Of a stretch of DNA of 40,686 nucleotides, positions 8,912 to 16,570 are shown piece by piece. The DNA is from Phaeodactylibacter sp. Its GTDB lineage: Bacteria > Bacteroidota > Bacteroidia > Chitinophagales > Saprospiraceae. Below the pieces are notes generated by a model. That model had not been told where the DNA came from, made no database searches, and was given only the letters and a program-made list of their open reading frames with translations. A program made the translations under genes and the position numbers. The stretch lies in NCBI GenBank assembly GCA_024102975.1, contig JAGFJD010000458.1:1-40686 (forward strand), written 5' to 3'. The stretch's first letter is position 1, and each line of letters begins with the position of its first letter.

Positions 8912-8985
8912 GGCGGCAGCAAAGAAACCTTCCCGCTCGTTTGTTTGTAGAAAAAGCAATATCCGAAACTTTTTAATCCCCTCCC

Positions 8986-9627
8986 ATGGACTACCTGCAA
9001 ACCGCCGCTCAGCAGCAACAGGAACGCGTCAATGCCTGGACCCACGGCCTGGGCCTGGCGCTGGCGGCAGTGGGCGTACCGCTACTGCTGTACCACAGCG
9101 ACGCAACGGCCGATACTTATCACTGGTGGAGCCTGGCGCTCTTCGGCTTTTCCATGCTGCTCGTGTATTTCACTTCTACCCTTTATCACAGCATTCGGGA
9201 GCCGCGCTGGAAATACCTTTGCCGCATAGCCGACCACATCAGCATTTATTTCCTGATAGCAGGTACGCATACCCCTTTCCTCGTTTATTGCTTCCCGGAA
9301 GGCTCCGGCCGCCTGTATCTGTACCTGGTCTGGGGCATGGTAGCTGCGGGGTTGGTTTACAAACTCCTTTTTTTCGGCAGGTGGGAGTGGGTGTCCGTGG
9401 GTTTTTATCTGGTTATGGGCTGGATGGGCGCCATCACCATTCCCCAGGCGATGGAAGCTATGCCGGAGGCCACGCTCAACGGCGTCATCCTGGGCGGCCT
9501 TTCTTATACCATCGGCGTCATTTTCTATGCCTGGCAAAAGCTGCCCTACCACCACGCCATCTGGCACTTGTTCGTCATCGGAGGCAGCCTGGGGCACTTC
9601 TGGGCGATATGGGAACTGGTGGTGTGA
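8986..9627 (+). CDS. Hemolysin III family (PAQR-like) membrane protein
   Basis: This 213-residue integral membrane protein has seven predicted helices. The family fingerprint is present: 'AWTHGLG' at the N-terminus, 'TSTLYHS' with H68, 'IADHISIYFLIAGTHTPF' with D83/H84, and 'HHAIWHLFVIGGSLGHF' with the two late histidines four residues apart. In the PAQR superfamily these histidines bind a buried zinc. The bacterial function is unsettled; a haemolysin role was claimed for one homologue, and membrane-lipid regulation or hydrolase activity has been proposed. The transcript should end at the hairpin at 9666-9704. Confidence 0.93.
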   Translation: MDYLQTAAQQQQERVNAWTHGLGLALAAVGVPLLLYHSDATADTYHWWSLALFGFSMLLVYFTSTLYHSIREPRWKYLCRIADHISIYFLIAGTHTPFLVYCFPEGSGRLYLYLVWGMVAAGLVYKLLFFGRWEWVSVGFYLVMGWMGAITIPQAMEAMPEATLNGVILGGLSYTIGVIFYAWQKLPYHHAIWHLFVIGGSLGHFWAIWELVV

Positions 9628-9665
9628 CAGAGCGCTGAAGAAATTATTGCATGCGGCAAGAATAG

Positions 9666-9704
9666 AAAATCCTGGGCGAGCCTGCCGGGCTCGCCCAGGA
9701 TTTT
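9666..9704. terminator. Bidirectional rho-independent terminator
   Basis: A perfect 15-bp stem (9666-9680 with 9690-9704) surrounds a 9-nt loop. It is flanked by A residues on the left and five T on the right, so it can stop transcription in both directions. It sits between the convergent hemolysin III gene (plus) and the T9SS-exported protein gene (minus), 12 bp from the stop codon of the latter. Confidence 0.92.
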
Positions 9705-9716
9705 TCTGTCAAAAAG

Positions 9717-11423
9717 CTACTGTTTTACAAACCTTACCGTCTTCTGCCTCCCTTCGGCCCTCAGGCGGAGGAAGTAGATGCCGGGGTCAAGGCCGGCAGT
9801 CGGAAAGGACAGGTTGTGTTCCCCGGCGGGAAGCTGGCCGAAATCGTGGCGTTGCACCACCTGCCCCAGGGTGTTGACCACCTCTGCCTGGCTGTCCAGC
9901 ACATCCCGGGTGCGGAAGCTCATGCCAGCCTGCTCTTTGACCGGGTTGGGGTAGAACCGGAAGTCCTCCACCGGCAGTTCCTCCACGCCGACCGGCCCGA
10001 AGGGAATGCCGATCAGTTGAAAGAAGAACGAGCCCGGCCGGTAATCCACGATGTTGGTAGAAACGCGGATCAGGTAGTTGGACGAATCGCCGGGGAAGCC
10101 GGTGAGGGTAGTGGTAAAAAACGACTCATCCTGCTCATCGGAACGGATGCACCAGGTGGAATCGGCGGGAACGCCGCAGGATTCGAAAACATCGATAACG
10201 AATTCTGCGAAGAGGTCCACCTTATTGAAGCGAACAGTGATCTCTTCATTATCCCCGCAGTTGAAGCTGTACCAGACATCCCAGAATTCATTGGGATCGT
10301 CACAGTGTGGGGGAGGGTTTTCCGACTGGCTGGTGGCCAGGGAGGTATTGCCCTCAAAGAGGACGTCGAAGTTGTCAGCCTCCTCTTCAGTGATAATGAA
10401 AGCAGGCTCGGGCAGTTGGCAGGGATCGTTGGCTGGCGGCTCCAGAAGGGGGATGCGCCGGACGTAAAAAGTGCCGGTGCCGGCTCCGCTGGCCGACCAT
10501 CCTCCCAGGCGGAAATAATAGGTTTTGCCTTCTTCTACATTAAAAAATGCACGGGAAGTGAAGTTGCCGCATTGCAGCCCGTTATCATCGAACGCGTCAT
10601 CGCTGCAACCGACAAGGGTACTTATATCAGGGGGGCAGGTGGCGGATTCATAGACCGCCATGCGGGAGTCGAAGCCAGTGGTGCCGCAGTTCGACCACTC
10701 CAGGCCGTCGGTGAAGGTAGCTGTCCAGACGTACCATACGTCATTGTGGACTAATGATTCATTTTCATCCGCGCCTTCGAAACACTGCTGGGGCTCGATG
10801 TGTTCTGGTGGGCTGGTATTGGCATACAGCGATGTAAACTCCACGAAAGTAGAGTCGTTAGCATTAAGGACCAGCGGCTCTGCCGTCTCGCAATCGTCGT
10901 TGGGCGGGCTGGGCGGCGGGATGTACTCCGTCAGCGAGAACGTGCCGATGCCTTCCTCTCCGGGGCTGTTGCTGCCATAGCCGCCGATCCGGAGCAGGTA
11001 GGTTTCGCCGGATACCACATCGAAGGAGACTCTGGAGGTAAACCCGGAACAGCCCGGCGCGTCCTCGCTGCAATCGATGAGGTCGTCATCCGTTGGCGGG
11101 CAGGGAGCGTTCGGGCCGTAGACCGCCAGGTTGGTGTCGAATCCGGCCATCCCGCAGGTGCTGAACTCGACCTGTCCCGTAAAATCGGCTGTATAAGTGT
11201 ACCAGATGTCATTATACAGAGAATCCGAGGAACTGTCGTCCGACGGGCAGTTCTGCGGGAAAGCGGGAATGCCGGTAGTGGCGTCGACGGTGTTAAAATC
11301 ATGGTCGCCCAGCCCTACCGCGATAGCGTTTGCACACTCGTCATTAGGGGGTTGAGCAAACAGGCCGCCCTCAATCGCTAAGGACAGCGCAATGGTAAAA
11401 ATGGCAGGTAAATACTTCGTCAT
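9717..11423 (-). CDS. T9SS-exported protein with PPC-like repeat domains and type A sorting domain
   Basis: This 568-residue protein has a signal peptide (about 1-23). Two clear repeats each begin 'PPNDxC..A' (about 25-165 and 173-325) and contain 'NDIWYTYTADFTG' or 'NDVWYVWTATFTD', 'CGMAGFDTNLAVY' or 'CGTTGFDSRMAVY', and 'GETYLLRIGGY' or 'GKTYYFRLGGW'. A third, more diverged copy spans about 330-475. These resemble bacterial pre-peptidase C-terminal beta-sandwich domains. The end (about 490-568) is a T9SS type A sorting domain, with 'FYPNPVKEQ', 'NTLGQVV', 'LDPGIYFLRL' and the final 'VRFVKQ'. The protein should be secreted through the Por machinery and attached to the surface. No catalytic domain is visible, so it is probably an adhesin or structural surface protein. 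Confidence 0.9.
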   Translation of the reverse strand: MTKYLPAIFTIALSLAIEGGLFAQPPNDECANAIAVGLGDHDFNTVDATTGIPAFPQNCPSDDSSSDSLYNDIWYTYTADFTGQVEFSTCGMAGFDTNLAVYGPNAPCPPTDDDLIDCSEDAPGCSGFTSRVSFDVVSGETYLLRIGGYGSNSPGEEGIGTFSLTEYIPPPSPPNDDCETAEPLVLNANDSTFVEFTSLYANTSPPEHIEPQQCFEGADENESLVHNDVWYVWTATFTDGLEWSNCGTTGFDSRMAVYESATCPPDISTLVGCSDDAFDDNGLQCGNFTSRAFFNVEEGKTYYFRLGGWSASGAGTGTFYVRRIPLLEPPANDPCQLPEPAFIITEEEADNFDVLFEGNTSLATSQSENPPPHCDDPNEFWDVWYSFNCGDNEEITVRFNKVDLFAEFVIDVFESCGVPADSTWCIRSDEQDESFFTTTLTGFPGDSSNYLIRVSTNIVDYRPGSFFFQLIGIPFGPVGVEELPVEDFRFYPNPVKEQAGMSFRTRDVLDSQAEVVNTLGQVVQRHDFGQLPAGEHNLSFPTAGLDPGIYFLRLRAEGRQKTVRFVKQ

Positions 11424-11554
11424 AGAGCTCTTTTTTTGATGAATTGTCAGCTCTAAATATAGATATTTCTCCAGAAGCGCGAAAACCTGCCCGCCATATT
11501 TGTTAAATGGAGGTTAATTTCAGGGCCATCTCAACTTTTTCAAAAACAGCGCCT

Positions 11555-11562
11555 TATCTTTA
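11555..11562 (+). promoter_or_regulatory. Possible Bacteroidota -7 element for the metal-efflux operon
   Basis: TATCTTTA matches seven of eight positions of the Bacteroidota -7 consensus TAnnTTTG and lies 23 bp before the ATG of the first operon gene. I see only a weak -33 element (T-rich 11536-11541). The 160-bp divergent gap 11424-11584 must hold promoters for both this operon and the T9SS gene. Confidence 0.3.
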
Positions 11563-11584
11563 AAAATTAAATTGGCAAAACTGC

Positions 11585-11998
11585 ATGCTGGCAGTACGGT
11601 TGTTTCATATTACCCTTTCCGTTCTAATCCTCTTCAGCTCTACCGGGTTGCTGATCAACCAGCACTATTGCCGTAAAGAACTGAAACACTCGGCCCTTTT
11701 TGCTCCGGCGAAAAGCTGCCACGCCCGGCCTGCCGCCAGCTGCCCTATGCATGCCCCCGCCCAGGAAAGCCAAAAGGGCTGCTGCGAAAACGAAAGCCAC
11801 TTCCTGAAGCACAAGCAGGACCAGGTGCAGATCGATGCCGAAACCGTAAAAGCCCCAGCCTCGGTTTTTGCCCTTGTCATGCCGGCTTTTGATGCCACCC
11901 TCCCCGCTTTCAGCCGGCGAAACATCCACTACCTCAACTACAAACCTCCGCTTATCTTCCGGGACTTCCCCGCGAGCCTGCAAGTCTTTCGTTTATAG
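11585..11998 (+). CDS. HYC_CC_PP family protein, first gene of the metal-efflux operon
   Basis: This small protein of 137 residues has an N-terminal signal or membrane segment (about 3-22, LFHITLSVLILFSSTGLLI). It then shows the three short motifs that name the family: NQHYC at 26-30, a later GCC pair (about 61-63) in 'KGCCENESHFLK', and 'YKPPL' near the C-terminus. Cys and His residues (KSCHA, SCPMH) suggest metal binding in the periplasm. Family members are common in Bacteroidota directly upstream of CusA-type pumps, as here (83 bp to cusA), so it is probably a metal-sensing or metal-delivery accessory. The biochemical function is unknown. Confidence 0.85.
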   Translation: MLAVRLFHITLSVLILFSSTGLLINQHYCRKELKHSALFAPAKSCHARPAASCPMHAPAQESQKGCCENESHFLKHKQDQVQIDAETVKAPASVFALVMPAFDATLPAFSRRNIHYLNYKPPLIFRDFPASLQVFRL

Positions 11999-12000
11999 GG

Positions 12001-12075
12001 ACTGTCGTTTTCCGACCGCAATGGACGTGTACGCGTGCTTAGGTGTACGTATGTATATGTAGTTAAAACGACAGT
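12001..12075 (+). promoter_or_regulatory. Hairpin in the cusA leader
   Basis: ACTGTCGTTTT (12001-12011) and AAAACGACAGT (12065-12075) are exact inverted repeats spanning almost the whole gap between the HYC_CC_PP stop and the cusA ATG at 12082. The right arm ends six bases before the ATG, so in mRNA the stem would occupy the ribosome-loading region. It could control cusA translation or mRNA processing. No T-run follows, so it is not an ordinary terminator. Confidence 0.5.
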
Positions 12076-12081
12076 ACAACC

Positions 12082-15000
12082 ATGTTAAGATCCATCATCC
12101 GGTTTTTCCTGGAGAACAAGCTGGTCGCCTGGCTGCTGCTGCTGATCTTCATCGGCTGGGGGCTGGCCACCGCGCCCTTCGATTTCGGGCGAAACCTGCT
12201 GCCCCGCGACCCGGTTGCGGTAGATGCCATTCCCGATATCGGCGAGAACCAGCAGATCGTCTTTTCGCGTTGGCCCGGCCGCAGCCCGCAGGATGTGGAG
12301 GACCAGATAACCTATCCCCTGACCACTGCTCTTCTGGGCATCCCGGGGGTCAAAAATATCCGCAGCAACTCCATGTTCGGGTTTTCCAGCATTTATGTCA
12401 TTTTCAATGAGGACATAGAGTTTTACTGGAGCCGGTCCCGCATCCTGGAAAAGCTCAACTCGCTGCCTGCCAATACCCTGCCCGAAGGGGTACAACCTAC
12501 CCTTGGCCCCGACGCCACTGCTTTGGGGCAGATTTTCTGGTACACCCTCGAAGGCCGCAGCCCGGACGGCGCGCCTGCCGGCGGGTGGGATCCCCACGAA
12601 CTGCGTTCTATCCAGGATTTTTACGTCCGCTACGGCCTGGCTTCCGCCGAAGGGGTAGCGGAGGTGGCCTCGGTGGGTGGTTTTGTGAAGGAATACCAGG
12701 TGGATGTCGACCCCGGCCGCATGGAAGCCAACAACATTTCGCTGGATCAGGTCATGCAGGCCATCCGCAACAGCAATATCGACGTGGGTGCCCAGACCAT
12801 AGAGATCAACATGGCGGAGTACTTCGTCCGCGGGCTGGGATATATAAAAAACATCGAAGACATTGAGGAAAGCGTAGTAGCCGCCAACAACAACGTACCC
12901 ATCCGCATCCGGGACATCGCGCGCGTCTCCCTGGGGCCGGCCACGCGGCGGGGCGCCCTCGACAAATCCGGCACCGAAGCGGTTGGCGGCGTGGCCGTCG
13001 CCCGGTATGGTTCGAACCCCCTGGAGGTGATCGGGAATGTGAAAAAGAAAATCCGGGAGATCGAGCCGGGCCTGCCGAGCCGGACGCTGGCCGACGGTAC
13101 GGTTTCGCAGGTAAAGATCGTCCCTTTTTACGACCGTACCGAACTCATCCATGAAACCATCGGCACGCTGGAAGAAGCGCTGACCCTGGAGGTGCTCATC
13201 ACCGTGATCGTAGTGATCCTGATGCTGCTCAACCTGCGTTCCTCTTTCCTGGTCTCGGGCAGCTTGCCGGTGGCGGTCCTCATGTGTTTCATTGCCATGC
13301 GCTACTTTGGCGTCGACGCCAACATCGTTGCCCTTTCCGGCATTGCCATCGCTATCGGGACCATGGTAGACATGGGCATCGTGCTGACGGAAAGCATGGT
13401 GCGCCGCCTGGAGGAAGCCCCGGAAGGAGAATCGCTCCTGACCAGCATCTACGAGGCAACCGTAGAAGTGGCCTCGGCGGTGGTGACTGCCGTAGCCACC
13501 ACTATCATCAGCTTCCTGCCGGTGTTTACCATGGAAGCGGCTGAAGGCAAACTGTTCCGCCCCCTCGCTTTTACCAAGACTTTTGCTTTGCTGGCTTCCA
13601 TTATTGTGGCGGTGGCCATTCTTCCTCCACTGGCCCACAGCCTGTTCTCCCTGCGCCGGGGGCAGCCGCGCATCCGTACGCTCGCCAATCTGCTGTTGGT
13701 GGCCGGCGGCTTTGTTGTCATCGTGGTTTACAGCGCCCAGCTCGGCGCCGTTGTCGCGTTGGTGGGCGCTGTCGGGGTTTTGGATGCATGGCTGAAGGGC
13801 AGGCTGTCCGATAACGGGCAACGAGGGTTTGACATCATCAAGAACGTCCTGATCGCCGGGCTGGTGGGCTTTTTCCTCACCCGGATGTGGATGCCGCTGG
13901 GCGTACGGCAAAGCGTGGCGGCCAACTTCTTCTTTGTCGCCCTGCTGGCTTCGGTTTTGCTCGGTTTCTTTTTCCTGGTGATCCGTTATTACGAGGATAT
14001 CCTGCGGTTCTGCCTGCGCTTCAAATGGCTGTTCCTCCTGCTGGTCGGAGCGCTGATCTACAGCGGTTTCGCTATCTATCAGAATACCGGTGAAGAGTTC
14101 ATGCCTTCCCTGGACGAAGGGTCTTTCCTGCTGATGCCCACCGCCATGCCTCATTCCGGGATGCAGGAGAACATCAGGAACCTCCGGCTGCTCGACATGG
14201 CCGTCACTGCAATTCCCGAGGTGGAAACGGTAGTGGGCAAGCTGGGCCGGGTAGAAAGCCCGCTCGACCCGGCGCCCATATCCATGTACGAGAACGTGAT
14301 CCTCTACAAACCGGAGTACAAAACCGACGAAAAGGGGCACCGCATCCGGTTCAGGGTGAACGAAAAAGGCGAATACATCCGGGATGAGCAGGGCGAACTC
14401 GTGGAAGACGATCACGGCCAGTATTACCGCCAGTGGAGGGATCACATCCGCTCGCCCGGCGATATCTGGGACGAGATCGTGCAGGTTACCCGGCTGCCGG
14501 GCGTCACCTCCGCCCCCAAACTACAGCCGATCGAAACCCGGCTGGTGATGTTGCAAACCGGCATGCGGGCGCCGATGGGCATCAAGGTGAAGGGCCCCAA
14601 CCTGAAAGACATAGAATCCTTCGGCCTGCAGCTCGAACAACACCTCAAAGAGGTGGAAGGCGTCAAGGAAGCAGCCGTTTTTGCCGAGCGCATCATCGGG
14701 AAACCTTACCTGCAGCTGAATATCGACCGCAACGCCATCGCCCGCCACGGCCTGTCGGTCGCCGACGTGCAGCGTTACATTCAGGTAGCTGCCGGCGGCA
14801 TGAAGATGACGGAAACCGTCGAAGGCAGAGAACGCTATTCGGTGCGGATTCGCTATCCCCGGGAATTGCGGGACAGCCCGGAAGCGCTTCGCCGGATACT
14901 CGTAACCGCCAGGAACGGCGCCCAGATTCCCCTCGGCGACCTCGTGGAGATTGAATACGAGCAGGGGCCGCAGTCTATTAAAAGCGAGGACGGCTTCCTG

Positions 15001-15750
15001 CTCGGTTACGTGTTATTCGATAAGGAAGACGGTTATGCCGAGGTGGTGGTGGTGGAAAATGCACAGCGCCATCTTCAGGAACTGATCGAAGAAGGCACCC
15101 TCCGGGTGCCGCCGGCAGTAAGCTACGCCTTTGCCGGCACCTACGAACAGCAGGTGCGGGCCAACAAAAGGCTGATGCTGGTGCTGCCCATATCGCTCGC
15201 TATCATTTTCCTGATCCTCTACTTTCAATTCCGCTCCGTACCTATTTCGCTTATGGTCTTTACCGGTGTATTTGTGGCTTTCGCCGGAGGGTTCCTCATG
15301 ATCTGGCTCTACGGCCAGGAGTGGTTCCTCAACTTCAGCTTTTTGGGCACCGATATGCGGGAGCTGTTCCAGATCAAAACCATCAACCTCAGCGTGGCGG
15401 TGTGGGTCGGCTTCCTGGCACTATTCGGCATCGCCACCGACGACGGCGTGCTGGTGGCTACTTTTCTCCAGGACAGTTTCCGCGCCAATGAACCCCGGAC
15501 GGTGGCGGAAATCCGGGACGCAGTGGTGGAGGGCGGCCTCCGGCGCGTCCGCCCCGCCATGATGACTACTGCGACCACCATTCTGGCCCTATTGCCGGTG
15601 CTGACATCCACCGGCCGGGGTTCGGACATTATGGTGCCCATGGCCATCCCCTCTTTCGGGGGGATGCTGATACAGGTGATCACGATGTTTACGGTGCCGG
15701 TGTTGTATTGCTGGTGGAGGGAGGTGAGGTTGGGGAATAGGGGAGTATAA
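12082..15750 (+). CDS. cusA: CusA/CzcA-family heavy-metal efflux RND pump, long form
   Basis: This 1222-residue inner-membrane proton-driven pump would export metal through CusB- and TolC-like partners encoded downstream. 'GIAIAIGTMVDMGIVLTES' holds the proton-relay Asp (D430). Methionines M685 (FLLMPTAMP), M735 (PISMYENV) and M823 (VMLQTG) match by eye the three-Met Cu(I)/Ag(I) site of E. coli CusA, so copper or silver is the likely substrate. It is about 170 residues longer than E. coli CusA. One insertion adds extra hydrophobic segments at about 530-640, and one of about 40 charged residues lies between the second and third Met. The last codons and stop (GGA GTA TAA) form the first unit of the tandem array starting at 15742. 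Confidence 0.93.
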   Translation: MLRSIIRFFLENKLVAWLLLLIFIGWGLATAPFDFGRNLLPRDPVAVDAIPDIGENQQIVFSRWPGRSPQDVEDQITYPLTTALLGIPGVKNIRSNSMFGFSSIYVIFNEDIEFYWSRSRILEKLNSLPANTLPEGVQPTLGPDATALGQIFWYTLEGRSPDGAPAGGWDPHELRSIQDFYVRYGLASAEGVAEVASVGGFVKEYQVDVDPGRMEANNISLDQVMQAIRNSNIDVGAQTIEINMAEYFVRGLGYIKNIEDIEESVVAANNNVPIRIRDIARVSLGPATRRGALDKSGTEAVGGVAVARYGSNPLEVIGNVKKKIREIEPGLPSRTLADGTVSQVKIVPFYDRTELIHETIGTLEEALTLEVLITVIVVILMLLNLRSSFLVSGSLPVAVLMCFIAMRYFGVDANIVALSGIAIAIGTMVDMGIVLTESMVRRLEEAPEGESLLTSIYEATVEVASAVVTAVATTIISFLPVFTMEAAEGKLFRPLAFTKTFALLASIIVAVAILPPLAHSLFSLRRGQPRIRTLANLLLVAGGFVVIVVYSAQLGAVVALVGAVGVLDAWLKGRLSDNGQRGFDIIKNVLIAGLVGFFLTRMWMPLGVRQSVAANFFFVALLASVLLGFFFLVIRYYEDILRFCLRFKWLFLLLVGALIYSGFAIYQNTGEEFMPSLDEGSFLLMPTAMPHSGMQENIRNLRLLDMAVTAIPEVETVVGKLGRVESPLDPAPISMYENVILYKPEYKTDEKGHRIRFRVNEKGEYIRDEQGELVEDDHGQYYRQWRDHIRSPGDIWDEIVQVTRLPGVTSAPKLQPIETRLVMLQTGMRAPMGIKVKGPNLKDIESFGLQLEQHLKEVEGVKEAAVFAERIIGKPYLQLNIDRNAIARHGLSVADVQRYIQVAAGGMKMTETVEGRERYSVRIRYPRELRDSPEALRRILVTARNGAQIPLGDLVEIEYEQGPQSIKSEDGFLLGYVLFDKEDGYAEVVVVENAQRHLQELIEEGTLRVPPAVSYAFAGTYEQQVRANKRLMLVLPISLAIIFLILYFQFRSVPISLMVFTGVFVAFAGGFLMIWLYGQEWFLNFSFLGTDMRELFQIKTINLSVAVWVGFLALFGIATDDGVLVATFLQDSFRANEPRTVAEIRDAVVEGGLRRVRPAMMTTATTILALLPVLTSTGRGSDIMVPMAIPSFGGMLIQVITMFTVPVLYCWWREVRLGNRGV

Positions 15751-16036
15751 TGGAGATACAATGGAGATATATGGAGATACAATGGAGATACATGGAGATA
15801 CATGGAGATACAATGGAGATACATGGAGATACATGGAGATACAATGGAGATACAATGGAGATACAATGGAGATACAATGGAGATACAATGGAGATACAAT
15901 GGAGATACATGGAGATACATGGAGATACATGGAGATACATGGAGATACATGGAGATACATGGAGATACAATGGAGATACAATGGAGATACAATGGAGATA
16001 CATGGAGATACAATGGAGATACAATGGAGATACAAT
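15742..16036 (+). repeat. 28-unit tandem array of mixed 11-bp and 10-bp units
   Basis: The array consists of GGAGATACAAT (11 bp, 15 units) and GGAGATACAT (10 bp, 13 units, two of them variants: GGAGTATAAT first and GGAGATATAT third). The two forms differ by one A. The 28 units occupy exactly 295 bp, a mean of 10.5 bp. Units 10-15 are six consecutive 11-mers, units 16-21 are six consecutive 10-mers, and the array ends as three 11-mers, one 10-mer, three 11-mers. Every unit from the second on ends at an ATGG junction, and long stretches are open in several frames on both strands, but I regard the resulting low-complexity reading frames as by-products. The first unit contains the cusA stop codon. 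Confidence 0.97.
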
Positions 16037-16195
16037 GGGTATTTAAAAAATATAACTCATCAAAATGCTGAATATCAATATAATAGGACGTGTACTTAAC
16101 TGAAAACTATTGACTCCAGCTATAGTGGAGTAAAGGAGTATAATTTGGGGGTGAAAATAAAACTATAAATCTGTTTACCGCCAAAAACTCTGATC
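16037..16195. other. AT-rich leader of the four-helix-bundle gene
   Basis: This 159-bp stretch between the array and the next start codon is markedly more AT-rich than its neighbours. It has a 6-bp hairpin (ACTCCA 16113-16118 with TGGAGT 16126-16131). At 16135-16144 there is an exact extra copy of GGAGTATAAT, the variant unit that opens the array at 15742. No promoter of known type is clear. Confidence 0.5.
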
Positions 16196-16570
16196 ATGGG
16201 AAAAGACTATGTTCCACTAAAAGACCTGGAAGTGTATCAACTTGCGAGAGAGCTGTCGAGAAAAGCATGGGCTATTTACGAAGAACTGAGTTGGAAAGAC
16301 CAAAAGATTATGGGAGATCAATTTATCGAATCAGCCGATTCTGTTGGCGGCAACATTGCCGAGGGCTATGCCCGGTATCATTTCAGAGATAGAGTAAAAT
16401 TCTATTACTACAGCCGAGGCTCGCTTTCCGAATCCTGCAATCATTGGTTAGAACTTTTGTACGAGCGGAAAAGGATTTCTTACCTCTCTTTCAAAGACAT
16501 CAAAGATTTACAAAGAGAAACCGAGATTAAGTTAAACAACTTCATTTCATCAACAATGAGAAATACGTGA
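16196..16570 (+). CDS. Four-helix-bundle protein of the 23S rRNA intervening-sequence protein (S23) family
   Basis: This 124-residue protein has a predicted all-helical fold. The family core is clear: 'LKDLEVYQLARELSRKAW' in helix 1, 'GDQFIESADSVGGNIAEGYAR' in helix 2 (the conserved NIAEG), 'FYYYSRGSLSESCNHW' in helix 3 and a charged last helix. Relatives were first found encoded within intervening sequences of 23S rRNA (Leptospira and others), and the fold also occurs in the Avd accessory protein of diversity-generating retroelements. The molecular role of stand-alone copies is unclear. Here the gene lies inside a metal-efflux operon, is AT-rich unlike its neighbours and is bracketed by inverted tandem arrays. 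Its TGA overlaps the GTG start of the next frame (GTGA at 16567-16570). Confidence 0.9.
   Translation: MGKDYVPLKDLEVYQLARELSRKAWAIYEELSWKDQKIMGDQFIESADSVGGNIAEGYARYHFRDRVKFYYYSRGSLSESCNHWLELLYERKRISYLSFKDIKDLQRETEIKLNNFISSTMRNT

Noticed and set aside
12085..14445. Long antisense frame opposite cusA
   Set aside because: High GC and codon bias of cusA leave the opposite frame open. It is His/Gln/Arg-rich with no domain, while cusA is unmistakable.
15742..16036. CRISPR-like array
   Set aside because: The units are contiguous 10-11-bp copies with no spacers and no cas genes, so this is a simple tandem array.
15750..16099. Repetitive open frames of about 90-150 codons through the array, both strands, as genes
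   Set aside because: They arise automatically because the unit lacks stops and contains ATG. There is no start context, fold or similarity beyond the repeat.
16196..16570. Diversity-generating retroelement (Avd plus reverse transcriptase plus variable repeat)
   Set aside because: Only the four-helix-bundle gene is present. No reverse transcriptase, template repeat or variable C-type-lectin target is in the window.
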